DNA from: Armatimonadota bacterium
GTDB taxonomy: Bacteria > Armatimonadota > Fimbriimonadia > Fimbriimonadales > Fimbriimonadaceae
DNA length: 64,000 nucleotides
Direction: 5' to 3'
NCBI GenBank assembly: GCA_027451905.1
Contig: DAIDHV010000001.1
Span: forward strand, 224,667 to 288,666
Shown: positions 18,061 to 27,549 of the stretch, in pieces
How positions within the stretch are numbered: position 1 is the stretch's first letter
How the letters are laid out: every line of letters begins with the position of its first letter
Made by a program: the position numbers and the translations under genes
The notes under the pieces: generated by a model
Database searches by the model: none
What the model was told of the DNA's origin: nothing
The model's input: only the letters and a program-made list of their open reading frames with translations

Positions 18061-20151
18061 TCAAGCGACTTCGTCTTCGTACTCTTCGTAGGCAACCGAA
18101 GTTGGGCCCTTGGCCTTGCCGGGACGATTGTAAATCACCCCTAAGATGTTAGTTCGCGTTCGCTTGAGCATTTCCATGCAGTATCGGATCGAAGTCTTGT
18201 GGGTCACCCCGACCTTAATCACAAAAACGGAACCGTCACAAGCATCAGCCGCAACCTGAGCGTCTGCGCTGGCAAGTGCAGCCGACGTATCCACGATAAT
18301 GAAGTGGAACTGTTCCTTAAGATCGTCTAGCAGCACGGTAAAGGCTTCTGATGCAAGCAGTTCCGTTGAGCTGCCTGCTTCTGACCCCGCTGTGATCACC
18401 TTTAAGCCCTCAACATCTGTCTCTTGAAGGACCTCGCGAGCGGTCTTGTAACCCAAAATGACATCCGTCAAACCAGGACCCTCTGCCAAATTCATGACTT
18501 TGTGCAAAGAAGGTCGGCGTAAGTTCGCATCAATCAAAACCACATCATGAGAACCAAGTGCCATCGAGGCGGCAAGGTTCGAGGCAATTTCGGAACGCCC
18601 TTCATTATTTCTGCCGCTGACAACCGCAATGGAACGCATAGGTTCTCCTCCAACCGTAAACAAGAGGTTTGATCTGAGTAGACGGAAGTTCTCGGCCTGA
18701 TTGGCATCGCCAGCCACCACCAAAGAACGGGCCGAATTTGGCAAGGGAACTGCCCCAAGGTTGCGACTTCCTGCAATAGCCCTTGCGTTTTCCACCGTGT
18801 ACACCCTATCATCCAGCCTTTCTTTGATGCCAACTACTCCAAGCCCTACCGCGATTGCAAACACAAAGGATGCCGCCATGTAAATGGGCCAGTTGGGCTT
18901 GATTTGCTTGGGTGGCGTCACGGCTCCAACTTCTTGGACAGGAGGCTGAGCTTCACTTTGACGCTGTTCCAAATCCAGCAAGGTCTTTTGAGAAATCTGA
19001 AGGCCGTTTTGGGCATCAATAACCTTTTGATTCAGGTTATCGTAAGTGCCCTTATGGCTTGTAATAAAATCAACTCGATCTTTTGCCGAATTCATTTTCT
19101 GAAGAGCAACTGTGGCTGCCGATGCCGCTCCTTCGTACTCGGATTTGGCACCTGCAATCTTCTCGTGCAAAACGTCTAATAGAGGATTTCTGATCAACCT
19201 GCCTGTGTTAATGACCTGAGGCAGTTGATCAACAAACTTTCTTTGGACATTGACCTGATTTTGAAGCTGCTGCACCTTGGGATTATTGCTTCGGTAAAGA
19301 ACCTTGGCTTGAGCAAGCTGGCCTTCTAAGTCCGCTAATTTTGATCTTTGCTCCAACACATACTGCTCATTGTTCTGATTGGACTTATCTTGGATTTGGG
19401 CTGGTGTTGCTGCCAAAGTTGCTTCTAAGGAGTTCAGTGAACTTTGAGCATCAACCTCTTTTTGCTGAGCCTGAGAGTAAGTATCTTTGGCATCCGCGTA
19501 GTCTCTCAAGGCATAGTTTGTATCATCATCAATTTGGGTGATGTTGGTGCTTGCACGGAACTTTTGCAGCGCCGACATTGCCGAATCTAACTTGGCTTTT
19601 GCCGTATTTTCCCGAGTTTGGGCAAACCGGATTGCATCGCTAAGTGCCTTTTGCAGAGCTTCGCGCTCATACGACGCGTAGGTCACAGGAATTTGCTGGG
19701 CCAATTGATAGGCAAGGGTCTGATTTCGAGAATCGACACTGACTACCAACACGTTTGTCATACTGGCCTGTTGAACCGAGACTAAGGGATCCTGAATGAG
19801 GTCTGGAGATGGCAAAGGTGGCTGCTTACCAATCGCTAGCATAGAATCTCTTAAAACATCAAAACCCTGTAAAACTTCAATTTGGCTGGGGATGTCATCC
19901 ACGGTGGGGGTTAAAGAAACGTTGTTGAGCGGGTCAAACTGACTGGGGCTCGACATAAATTGCTGGTTTCGCCCCTGAACAAGGATGCTAATTTGAGACC
20001 GGTACACCTTGTCAATCTGCAGCGTATAAAGCACCGCCAAAACCATAACAATAAGGAATGTGCCCACAAACAACACCCAGCGTCTTTTGAGGGTTGCAAA
20101 GTAGTCTCGAAGCCTTGCTTCTTGTTGAAGTGGATATGGATCGTTTCTCAT
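18061..20151 (-). CDS. Wzz/BY-kinase-like exopolysaccharide protein with altered P-loop
   Basis: Full-length co-polymerase/autokinase architecture of 696 residues: cytoplasmic N-terminus, helix at about 26-46, Wzz domain, long coiled-coil (about 170-400), second helix at about 418-438, and a cytoplasmic BY-kinase domain. Walker A' (VVLIDANLRRPSL) and Walker B (FIIVDTSAAL) are well kept. The P-loop reads SGRNNEGRSE, with arginine in place of the invariant lysine (about residue 519). The C-terminus has only two nearby tyrosines (AYEEYEDEVA) rather than a long cluster. BY-kinases normally phosphorylate their own tyrosine tail to control polysaccharide length. Here catalysis may be weak or lost. 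The gene stands alone, divergent from imuB, 14 kb from the Wza gene. Confidence 0.87.
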   Translation of the reverse strand: MRNDPYPLQQEARLRDYFATLKRRWVLFVGTFLIVMVLAVLYTLQIDKVYRSQISILVQGRNQQFMSSPSQFDPLNNVSLTPTVDDIPSQIEVLQGFDVLRDSMLAIGKQPPLPSPDLIQDPLVSVQQASMTNVLVVSVDSRNQTLAYQLAQQIPVTYASYEREALQKALSDAIRFAQTRENTAKAKLDSAMSALQKFRASTNITQIDDDTNYALRDYADAKDTYSQAQQKEVDAQSSLNSLEATLAATPAQIQDKSNQNNEQYVLEQRSKLADLEGQLAQAKVLYRSNNPKVQQLQNQVNVQRKFVDQLPQVINTGRLIRNPLLDVLHEKIAGAKSEYEGAASAATVALQKMNSAKDRVDFITSHKGTYDNLNQKVIDAQNGLQISQKTLLDLEQRQSEAQPPVQEVGAVTPPKQIKPNWPIYMAASFVFAIAVGLGVVGIKERLDDRVYTVENARAIAGSRNLGAVPLPNSARSLVVAGDANQAENFRLLRSNLLFTVGGEPMRSIAVVSGRNNEGRSEIASNLAASMALGSHDVVLIDANLRRPSLHKVMNLAEGPGLTDVILGYKTAREVLQETDVEGLKVITAGSEAGSSTELLASEAFTVLLDDLKEQFHFIIVDTSAALASADAQVAADACDGSVFVIKVGVTHKTSIRYCMEMLKRTRTNILGVIYNRPGKAKGPTSVAYEEYEDEVA

Positions 20152-20321
20152 GAGGCAGGCAGAACTTTTTTAAGGCCTATTGTGAAAAATCGGGTTTTTG
20201 ACCCGCATTCAATAGACGGACATGTCTGTTTGTTTGACATTTAGCTGACAATTCCAGTTCCAATTCTACTTTTTTCTGAACAAAACTGGTGATTTCACCG
20301 AAAAATTTCCTAAAAATCCTC

Positions 20322-20347
20322 TATAATAGTAGACATATATGTACTAT
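20322..20347 (+). promoter_or_regulatory. imuB promoter with SOS-operator-like dyad
   Basis: A consensus -10 box TATAAT (20322-20327) lies 11 bases before the imuB ATG (20339), giving a near-leaderless message. Overlapping it is an inverted repeat, ATAGTA (20326-20331) and TACTAT (20342-20347), separated by 10 bases; a 10-bp palindrome ACATATATGT sits inside. A repressor bound here would cover the -10 box, start site and start codon. Since imuB-dnaE2 cassettes are usually LexA-controlled, this is a candidate LexA site, though it does not match a known consensus exactly. Confidence 0.5.
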
Positions 20348-21496
20348 ATTGGGTTCTGTTTGCTTGAGCAGTTCTATGTTGACCAAGTGCAAAAAATGGC
20401 AACGTCCAGCCAGCCCCTTATGATTACATTTCAAAAACAAGTCTTAGATTCATGCCCTTTGGCCCGGGCAAAGGGAGTATTGCCTGGTTCGGCGGTAAGC
20501 GTAGCCAAAGCCATTCTTGGCCCCCAATCTTGCGGCCTCAGTTGGAACCAGCAAGATTACATCGAAGGCCAAGAAAGGTGGCTGCACGTTTGTGAAAAAT
20601 ACACCGATGCCATTGAACCGATCCATCAACACAGTGCTTACCTTGATCTCTCTGCCCATGCCCAACCAGAAGACATCGCTGCCATCTTAACCCGAGACCT
20701 GCAAGCCAACGGTTTTCAGGCAAAAATCGGCATTGGTGGCAATAAGTGGATCGCAGAAATGACCGCTACACACGGAGATCCTGGCCATATTGCCTTGATC
20801 ATGCCCAGAAAATATGTGGGCGGCTTCCCCGTTTCTTTGCTTCCTTGCCAACCCAGCCACATTAAAAAACTCACTCTCTTAGGCTGCCATCGGATTGGAG
20901 ACATCCTTTCTATACCGTCACAAGCGCTTCGCGCACAATTTGGAGAAGATGCTACTGTTTTACGCAAACTTGCTCTCGGTGGAGACGATCCGTACGTTCG
21001 CGCGATCTATCCAAAAGACACCATTTCCGCTGTCTTTTGGCCATCAAGCCCCATAGAAACTACACTCCATCTCGAAAGTTGTCTGGAAGTTGTCTCACAA
21101 AGGATAGGCGACAAACTAGAAAAAGCCGACAAGTTAGGTCACGGAATAGGACTTTACCTAGAAAGAGAAGATAAACCACCCTTGCAACGCAAAAGGACGT
21201 TTGTTAAGCCTATTTTTGATGCCATAACCGCCATTCATGCTCTTAGGTCAATGACGGTTTTGCTGCACGAGCCAGTTATAGCCATTCGCGCTCAGATTAT
21301 TGATCTCAAACCTAGGCAGCGTCACCAACCCAGCTTAGATGGACCCAATGATAGTGCCGCTAAAAAGCAAAAAGCAGAACAAGCCATTCAATCCGTACAG
21401 AAATTATTTGGGGAAACTGCGGTTCAGCCAACTTCTGCCATGGTGACTCCCCGGCAGCTCTACCTAAGAGCCTTTCACGATGAACACAAACCCTGA
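20339..21496 (+). CDS. imuB: ImuB-like inactive Y-family DNA polymerase
   Basis: A 385-residue protein of the Y-family polymerase fold, acting as the adaptor of the ImuB-DnaE2 damage-induced mutasome. The N-terminus (MYYIGFCLLEQFYVDQVQ) aligns with the first strand of DinB/UmuC but lacks the metal-binding aspartates. The second catalytic site, normally S-x-D-E, reads HSAYLDLS. Loss of these residues is the hallmark of ImuB. The finger/thumb part (GCHRIGDILSIPSQALRAQFG) carries the helix-hairpin-helix that binds DNA. It overlaps dnaE2 by 17 bases, so translation is coupled. No ImuA/SulA-like gene is adjacent. Confidence 0.75.
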   Translation: MYYIGFCLLEQFYVDQVQKMATSSQPLMITFQKQVLDSCPLARAKGVLPGSAVSVAKAILGPQSCGLSWNQQDYIEGQERWLHVCEKYTDAIEPIHQHSAYLDLSAHAQPEDIAAILTRDLQANGFQAKIGIGGNKWIAEMTATHGDPGHIALIMPRKYVGGFPVSLLPCQPSHIKKLTLLGCHRIGDILSIPSQALRAQFGEDATVLRKLALGGDDPYVRAIYPKDTISAVFWPSSPIETTLHLESCLEVVSQRIGDKLEKADKLGHGIGLYLEREDKPPLQRKRTFVKPIFDAITAIHALRSMTVLLHEPVIAIRAQIIDLKPRQRHQPSLDGPNDSAAKKQKAEQAIQSVQKLFGETAVQPTSAMVTPRQLYLRAFHDEHKP

Positions 21497-24400
21497 TCAA
21501 CAAATCCTTGCCCGATGGAGGGAAAGCTACGGCTGGTGGAACGACGAACCCTACCGCGAGGTTATCAAGACCCTTGACGGCAACGGCAAAGTCCACCGCA
21601 TCGAAAAACATGCCCCTCCCCTCGGCCAAAAGTTGAGTTCTGGCCAAACTCAACACAAAGAAGATCACACCCAAGATTGGGGACTGAAAGAGAAAAAGGT
21701 CAGAGATGTCAAGGCTGCCCTTGCTCAGGGACGCCTTCCAAGCCATTATTATGACCGGCAGATTCAAGAACGGCATGGGCTGCCAACCTTCCAATCAAGT
21801 TCCATGCTCAAGCAGGGTAGTCATTACGCCCCGCTTCGATGCATCAGTGGATACTCATTTGGTCGGTCTGTGATTCTTGCAGAAGAGCTTCCCGCCCTTG
21901 CCGCCGCTGCTGGATGCAGTGTAGCCGCCATCACCGATCATTTTTCCCTTTCCGGAGCCTATGAATTTGCCAAAGCCGGCAAAAGACACGGAATCAAAAC
22001 GATCCTCGGAGCAACCTTCACCTTAGAGGGAGGCGGTGATATTGTCTTGCTTGTCCGCAATAAAACCGGATACCGCAACCTATGTCGATTGATCACAAAA
22101 TGCCACCTTGAAGAGCCTAGAGGATTTCCACTGGCTAACCTTGATCGGATTGCCCAACACGCCGATGGCTTGATTTGCCTCACTGGCGGCGATCGTGGGC
22201 CAATCAATCTTTTGCTGCAGACTGGTAAAGATAAAGAATCCTATGAATACCTATCTTTATTGTCCAATATCTTCAAAAAAGGCTCCCTCTATATAGAAAT
22301 AGAAAGATCCTTTCATCCTTGGACCCAGGCCATCAACTCCAAGCTTCTACAACTTGCCGATAAATCAGGAGTTCCATTTGTGGCAGGTGGACCCATTACC
22401 CATGCAAGAAGAAGTCACTTCCCTGCCCAAGATATCCTTGCCTGCGCTCACAATCTTGCCACGGTAGAAGACCCAATCGGACGCAAACCTTTTTATGATG
22501 ATGGGCAAAGCCCTTTGCCAAGTCATCCAAGAAGAGCCCTTAATGCAGAGCATTTTTTTCATAGCGGACAAGAAATGGCTGCCCTTTTTGCCGACATTCC
22601 CCAAGCCTTACAGAACAGCCTTGAAATTGCAGAAAAGTGCGATAGCGACGTTTTTCCATCACGTCCGCCCCTTCCCTCCCTTTTTGAAGACGACGATATT
22701 GCCTTGCGAGAAATTGTGGAGGCAAATGCCCATTTTGCCTATCCCAATTACACACCTCTCCACCGACAAAGGCTAAGGATGGAGGTCGATCGCATCATTA
22801 GGTTGGGGTTTTCCAGTCACTTTCTGATTGCTTCTGAAATGTGTCGATGGGCTGGCGAGCACGCCATCCATCTCAGCGGACGCGGTTCGGCAGTTGATTC
22901 TGCTGTCGCCTATGTTCTTGGCTTTTCTCGCATTGATGCCATCAAACACAACTTGCATTTTGACCGCTTTTTGCCTGCCGACGGATCGAAAAGGCCCGAT
23001 ATAGACATTGATTTTGAAGCTCGTCGACGTGATGAAGTCCGCGGATATCTCATCCGCCGTTTTGGAGTGGAAAGAACCGCCCAAGTGGCAGCAATCGGCT
23101 CTTATCGCACACGCGGCATCCTCAGGCAGGTGGGTAAGGCTATGGAACTGCCCGAGTCTTTGGTCAACGAGTTGGCTAAAAGGCTGCATGGAGGTGTCTC
23201 GCCCGATCATCTTGCTGATGCCCTTAGCAAACGACCGGAATTAAGAGACCACCCCATGGATAAAGCCCGCTTTAGGTGGGCAATACAACTGGCTGGAAGG
23301 CTGATGGATGTTCCCTTTGATATCGGCTGCCACTCATCGGGGCTTGTGGTCAGTTCTCAACCAATATCAGATTACGTTCCCATTATGTGGTCGGCAACAC
23401 CAAGCCACCCCACCGCCCAAACCACAGAACCCTTTTTGCGCCTCATGCAGTGGGATAAACGATCAAGTAAGTCTCTGTTTGATAAATTTGATATCTTGTG
23501 CCTGCGCGGGCAAGACGTTATCTCTGGAACCGAACAGCGCATGCGTGTTCACCAACCCACATTCGATGCCAAAAAAATTGATGTTGATGACCCTGAGATT
23601 TATCGAGCCATGCGCAGTGGAGAACTGATCGGCATTCCCCAATCTGCGTCCCCTGCCATGCGTCAGGCCCACATTCGTTTACAAACCAATAACCTTCATG
23701 ATGCCAGCCTCGTTCAGGCTGGCATCAGGCCAGGGGTGGGCGGAGCCGTGAAAATCAATGAACTCATTGCACGGCGCCGTGGCAAACCATTCCAGTTTGC
23801 CCACCCCGATTTTGAACCTATTCTTGGTCACACCTATGGGATTATTGTGTTCCAAGAACAAGTGGACCAGCTTCTGCAGCATTTCTGTGGGTGTACATCG
23901 GGCGAGGCAGAAGACATCCGAGATTCCATCCACAAAAGAAGGCGAGAAGATTACGGCCAAGCCATTCGAGAGCAATTGCTAGACCGCTGCCTTGCTCAAG
24001 GTTTTTCCGCCGAGACCGCAGAACATGTTTGCAACCTTGTTGCAGGTTTTAAGGGCTTTGGATTTGCCCAAGGACACGCCCTTGCCTTTGCCGAGGTCTC
24101 TTTGCGCAGCCTCTATTTGATGCAGAACCAGCCAAGTTCTTATTTTGCCGCCCTTCTTTCTGCTCAGCCAGCAGGATATTATGGACCCTGCACCATTGCC
24201 AATGAAGCCCGCTTGCGAGGAGTTGCCATGCTGCATCCTTGCGTCAATCGCAGCCAGGAATTGTTTACGGTGGAAGATATCTCCATGCAATCCGGACTAA
24301 CCATCCCTGATGCCGCCATCCGCACAGGGCTTATGCAAATAAATGGCATTAGTTCTGGTTTGAAGGAACGTATTATCGCCTCCCAACTGCAAGTCACCGC

Positions 24401-25187
24401 TCCTTTCTATAAGCCGCTGGTGCCATTGCAAGAAGTTGGTTTGAAGCATCGGCTTGGCCATATTGCCCTTTTAGATGCCCAACAAGACCCACCACTGCCT
24501 TTAGCTCCAAAGGCATTTGCAAGTTTTTTTGACTTTGCCGCCAAGACCAATCCCCATCAAGATGAGTTGGAAGCCTTAATCCTTGCTGGTGCCTTTGATG
24601 ACTTGTGCCCCAACCGTCGCGCTCTTCTATGGGCCATTCCCCTTGCTCAAGAGTATGCAAGGGCAAGCAAGGCACTATCCGGCCCCGACACCTTACCCAT
24701 CCAACTCCCTGAACCTCCACTAGAAGCCAACATTGAAGACTTCTCGGTTGAAGAAAAAGCGGTTCTGCAACGCTCGGTGTTAGGCATGGATATTGATCAC
24801 CACTTGATGGCATTTGAACGGGAAAGGGTAAGCAGAAAGGCGATGACCACCCTAGAAATCAAGTCCCAGTCAGATGGGCAACATGCAATGGCGGTCGGTA
24901 ATCCTATTCGCCTTCGCTTCCCGCCAACCGCATCCGGCAAACGGGTGGTCTTTTTTGACCTTGAGGATGAAACCGGTCTTTTGAATGTCACCGCATTTGA
25001 TGATGTGTATCAGGTTTTTGGCAAAGCCATTGTCACCTCACCTTATGTGACCGTTATCGGTGAGGTGCAAAATCGGGATGGACACAAAGCCTTTTTGGCC
25101 CATGAGGTGTATTCCTATAAACCTGCCTTACTCAAGAAAACCAACACTTCCATCCCCATCCACGGCGCCGACTTCCTTGGTCGATAG
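21480..25187 (+). CDS. dnaE2: error-prone DNA polymerase III alpha subunit (DnaE2) with N-terminal extension
   Basis: C-family polymerase of 1235 residues used in translesion synthesis with ImuB. The PHP domain starts near residue 117 (YAPLRCISGYSF; AITDHFSLSGAYEF); the expected first PHP histidine is cysteine here. The polymerase core holds GRGSAVDSAVAYVLG (about 470) and the catalytic PDIDIDF (about 506-512). The beta-binding/HhH region follows, and a C-terminal OB domain (about 1140-1235, FFDLEDETGLLNVTAF) closes it. About 115 extra N-terminal residues include ARWRESYGWWNDEPYRE and DGNGKVHRIE, which resemble the WW...Y..V..DG module usually found at the end of ImuB or as a separate small partner protein. 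Encoded directly after, and overlapping, imuB. Confidence 0.85.
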   Translation: MNTNPDQQILARWRESYGWWNDEPYREVIKTLDGNGKVHRIEKHAPPLGQKLSSGQTQHKEDHTQDWGLKEKKVRDVKAALAQGRLPSHYYDRQIQERHGLPTFQSSSMLKQGSHYAPLRCISGYSFGRSVILAEELPALAAAAGCSVAAITDHFSLSGAYEFAKAGKRHGIKTILGATFTLEGGGDIVLLVRNKTGYRNLCRLITKCHLEEPRGFPLANLDRIAQHADGLICLTGGDRGPINLLLQTGKDKESYEYLSLLSNIFKKGSLYIEIERSFHPWTQAINSKLLQLADKSGVPFVAGGPITHARRSHFPAQDILACAHNLATVEDPIGRKPFYDDGQSPLPSHPRRALNAEHFFHSGQEMAALFADIPQALQNSLEIAEKCDSDVFPSRPPLPSLFEDDDIALREIVEANAHFAYPNYTPLHRQRLRMEVDRIIRLGFSSHFLIASEMCRWAGEHAIHLSGRGSAVDSAVAYVLGFSRIDAIKHNLHFDRFLPADGSKRPDIDIDFEARRRDEVRGYLIRRFGVERTAQVAAIGSYRTRGILRQVGKAMELPESLVNELAKRLHGGVSPDHLADALSKRPELRDHPMDKARFRWAIQLAGRLMDVPFDIGCHSSGLVVSSQPISDYVPIMWSATPSHPTAQTTEPFLRLMQWDKRSSKSLFDKFDILCLRGQDVISGTEQRMRVHQPTFDAKKIDVDDPEIYRAMRSGELIGIPQSASPAMRQAHIRLQTNNLHDASLVQAGIRPGVGGAVKINELIARRRGKPFQFAHPDFEPILGHTYGIIVFQEQVDQLLQHFCGCTSGEAEDIRDSIHKRRREDYGQAIREQLLDRCLAQGFSAETAEHVCNLVAGFKGFGFAQGHALAFAEVSLRSLYLMQNQPSSYFAALLSAQPAGYYGPCTIANEARLRGVAMLHPCVNRSQELFTVEDISMQSGLTIPDAAIRTGLMQINGISSGLKERIIASQLQVTAPFYKPLVPLQEVGLKHRLGHIALLDAQQDPPLPLAPKAFASFFDFAAKTNPHQDELEALILAGAFDDLCPNRRALLWAIPLAQEYARASKALSGPDTLPIQLPEPPLEANIEDFSVEEKAVLQRSVLGMDIDHHLMAFERERVSRKAMTTLEIKSQSDGQHAMAVGNPIRLRFPPTASGKRVVFFDLEDETGLLNVTAFDDVYQVFGKAIVTSPYVTVIGEVQNRDGHKAFLAHEVYSYKPALLKKTNTSIPIHGADFLGR

Positions 25188-25324
25188 GCAACCTATGACT
25201 AGTCTCCGCACTACGATCACTGGTCAACATTTGTCTTGACTTTCAGCTCACACCAACTGCTTAAAACGATTTACATTGACACTGCCAGACGTATTGAACA
25301 GCTACTGAGACTTAACTGCTCTGT

Positions 25325-25330
25325 TATAAT
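25325..25330 (+). promoter_or_regulatory. -10 box of the M48-like gene
   Basis: TATAAT ends 12 bases before the ATG at 25343. A start site six or seven bases downstream would leave a 5-6 base leader, too short for a ribosome binding site, so a leaderless mRNA is likely. No matching -35 at normal spacing. Confidence 0.45.
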
Positions 25331-25342
25331 GGACGAGTCACG

Positions 25343-27103
25343 ATGCGAAAGAAAGTTTTATATGGATTGATGTTTATTCTGGCACTGATGCCAGCGATTG
25401 GGTGTGCCTCTATTGTTCATTCCGTCGACAACCTTGTTGGGCTCAAACAACTCAATCTCATTCGTAGCCTCAGTAGATCCAAACAACACCCTGGTTTTCC
25501 CAGCCAGCTTGTTGCCAATCAAGTCTACATTATTAATTACCTCGGAGCCGCCTATTGCCAATACTTCGTCATTGGTTCTTCCACTGCTAGTGGCCAGGAC
25601 CTAGCCAAAATCCTAGATCGTTGGCAGATGTCTAAATTGATTAACCACAAGGTGAGATGGTCGGAAGATTCCAGCGGCAGCGCTGCAGTTCTAAACTTTA
25701 CAAACAAGAGCCACTTCTTTAGCAGCGGCAGTACGGAAGTATCTCCAATTGGCTCGTTGGTCGAGGCATTTCGTCAGGCTGGCTATCAAACATTTCCCGT
25801 GGTTCGTAGCTGGAACTACCTTGCCGTATCGGGAGCCGGACCGAAAGTTTTTGGCGGCCGCGTAGTAGCCTATGATGAACTGGGAGTTGACCCAAGCAGC
25901 CAAGTTCTCGCATCTGCCTCCGTTTCTCCAGTTTTAAAGTGGCTCAGTTGCCTATGGTTTGGGTTTCTCTTAGTTACTTTTTTGATTGGTTTTGCGCTTG
26001 CCCAATACCTGGTCAAGAACAGTAACCGCCCCTTATATGAAAGAAGAAAGATCTACCGCAAATGCATTTTTGGAGGTGCGTTCGGGGGGATGGGCTTTCA
26101 TTTCATTTTTTTCCAATACTTGATCATAACCACAACCTTGTATAAATTGACTGACCTGTGGACGGGCAGCCCAGATGCTGGGCCCTCAATCTTAGCATTA
26201 CCTTTGGGCACCTTTCCAATGTTGCTTGCGTTGCCGTTCATCTCAAAATTGGAGTCAAAGGTATTGATACCACGAGACGATTTCGAACGGGAAGCCCAAG
26301 CAATTTTCTCTGCAAAGCCGGATACAGTAAAAGTTACCCACGACCAGTTCACTCAGCGTTCTCGCATAAAATCATTGAAACTCACAATAATGGTTGCGAT
26401 CCTATTGTTAGCAATCGTAGCTCAATTTGCTTTCAGGCCCCATGGGGCTAGCTTCATTCTGCTGGGATTTATTGCTGAACTTTTCGCCAACGTTTTATTC
26501 GATGCTTTCTTGCCCAAAAATTTAAAAGTTATCGCCACAGACGGAAGCGAGATTTCGGCTGATTTCGATCTCAGCCAAATTTCAGGCAATTTGGCGGCCA
26601 ATCTGGGAAGACCTAGCTTGCTAGTGAAAGTCCGCAAAGATCCCCAAGCTCAGATGCTTGCCTCCTGTAGCCACAACAAGGAGTCAATCTTGATTACACA
26701 ACGGATGCTGGAAATTCTCAACCAAGACGAACTGAAATTTGTACTAGCTCGAGAGATTTTGGGTGATAATAGTCGCACCACCAAAAAAATCCTCTATCCA
26801 ATCTTGCTCGCTTGCTTACTGCCAGACGTATTTATTGGTTTCGTCATTTTTAAAAGATCTCACGTTGACTTCATTTGGATCGCCGCCGCCGTCAGTTTGC
26901 CGGTCCTTGCAATTCCATTCGTTTTGCTTAATTCAACAAGGACCCGACTTAATGAAGCAATCCTCTTAGACAGACAAGTGGTTGATCGAATTGGTGGCAG
27001 AGACCATGCCATTTCGGCTATAAAAAAAATCGAAGCGGCAAGGGCACTAATTCCATCGCCTCCAAATGACATAAAGAAAAGAATTGATTTTCTGCAACCG
27101 TGA
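25343..27103 (+). CDS. multi-span membrane protein with catalytically dead M48-like peptidase domain
   Basis: A 586-residue membrane protein: N-terminal signal/anchor (about 4-22, with a cysteine at GCAS that could be a lipobox), an extracytoplasmic domain (about 25-195), then a group of helices (about 200-290) and two more at about 345-385. The following domain has the layout of M48 peptidases (HtpX/Ste24): SILITQRMLEILNQDELKFV is followed by LAREILGDN where active members have LAHELGHV. The zinc-binding HExxH is therefore absent. The downstream ExxxxxD region is also altered (RLNEAILLDRQVVD). It looks like a pseudo-protease with retained fold. It is transcribed alone, with a -10 box close to the ATG. 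Function unknown. Confidence 0.65.
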   Translation: MRKKVLYGLMFILALMPAIGCASIVHSVDNLVGLKQLNLIRSLSRSKQHPGFPSQLVANQVYIINYLGAAYCQYFVIGSSTASGQDLAKILDRWQMSKLINHKVRWSEDSSGSAAVLNFTNKSHFFSSGSTEVSPIGSLVEAFRQAGYQTFPVVRSWNYLAVSGAGPKVFGGRVVAYDELGVDPSSQVLASASVSPVLKWLSCLWFGFLLVTFLIGFALAQYLVKNSNRPLYERRKIYRKCIFGGAFGGMGFHFIFFQYLIITTTLYKLTDLWTGSPDAGPSILALPLGTFPMLLALPFISKLESKVLIPRDDFEREAQAIFSAKPDTVKVTHDQFTQRSRIKSLKLTIMVAILLLAIVAQFAFRPHGASFILLGFIAELFANVLFDAFLPKNLKVIATDGSEISADFDLSQISGNLAANLGRPSLLVKVRKDPQAQMLASCSHNKESILITQRMLEILNQDELKFVLAREILGDNSRTTKKILYPILLACLLPDVFIGFVIFKRSHVDFIWIAAAVSLPVLAIPFVLLNSTRTRLNEAILLDRQVVDRIGGRDHAISAIKKIEAARALIPSPPNDIKKRIDFLQP

Positions 27104-27549
27104 ACACTAAAGAATTAATGTGATCCGCAAAGCCATCTTGTTTGCCAAGCCGGAAAGGCTTCTCATACGGCTATTTTGAGATCCCTCTCAAATGATTCTG
27201 GGTGCTTTTAGGACGCGTAATTTGAAACGACATCTCCCAACGCGTAAATCAAAATGAGGATCATTTTGGTTAGTAACACCAAGAGAATCCTCAGGTGTTG
27301 GCTGCAACAAGTTTAAGAAGGTGTCGAACAGTTGTCGATCCATGGCAATTGCTCAAGTTAACCGTCTGATTTGCACTGAAACCAGACGGTTACCAAAGAT
27401 GTTCAGGTTCGAAGCTCCTTCACATTGCATCCCGACTCCTTCCGGGCTAGGTGGGTTTTGAGTTGCTCAGCACTCACCTAGCAAGCCAAAGCATCACGAT
27501 TCAGCTTCACAATGCTCCAAACATCCTGTCATCACTCCATCCGCTAACT
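27104..27549. other. 446-bp non-coding gap between convergent genes, with three hairpins
   Basis: No credible gene is seen here. Three inverted repeats stand out: CAAAATGA/TCATTTTG with a 3-base loop (27250-27268); a 10-bp stem TAACCGTCTG/CAGACGGTTA with a 14-base loop (27359-27392); and GCTAGGTG/CACCTAGC (27446-27482). They may act as transcription terminators for the converging M48-like gene and clpC, or belong to an unrecognised small RNA. None is followed by a strong T-run. Confidence 0.5.

Noticed and set aside
20234-20239. TTGACA as the -35 box for imuB.
   Set aside because: It lies more than 80 bases before the TATAAT, far beyond normal spacing.
21360-21794. A 144-codon minus-strand frame across the imuB-dnaE2 junction.
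   Set aside because: Lies entirely over two well-supported overlapping genes and shows no domain.
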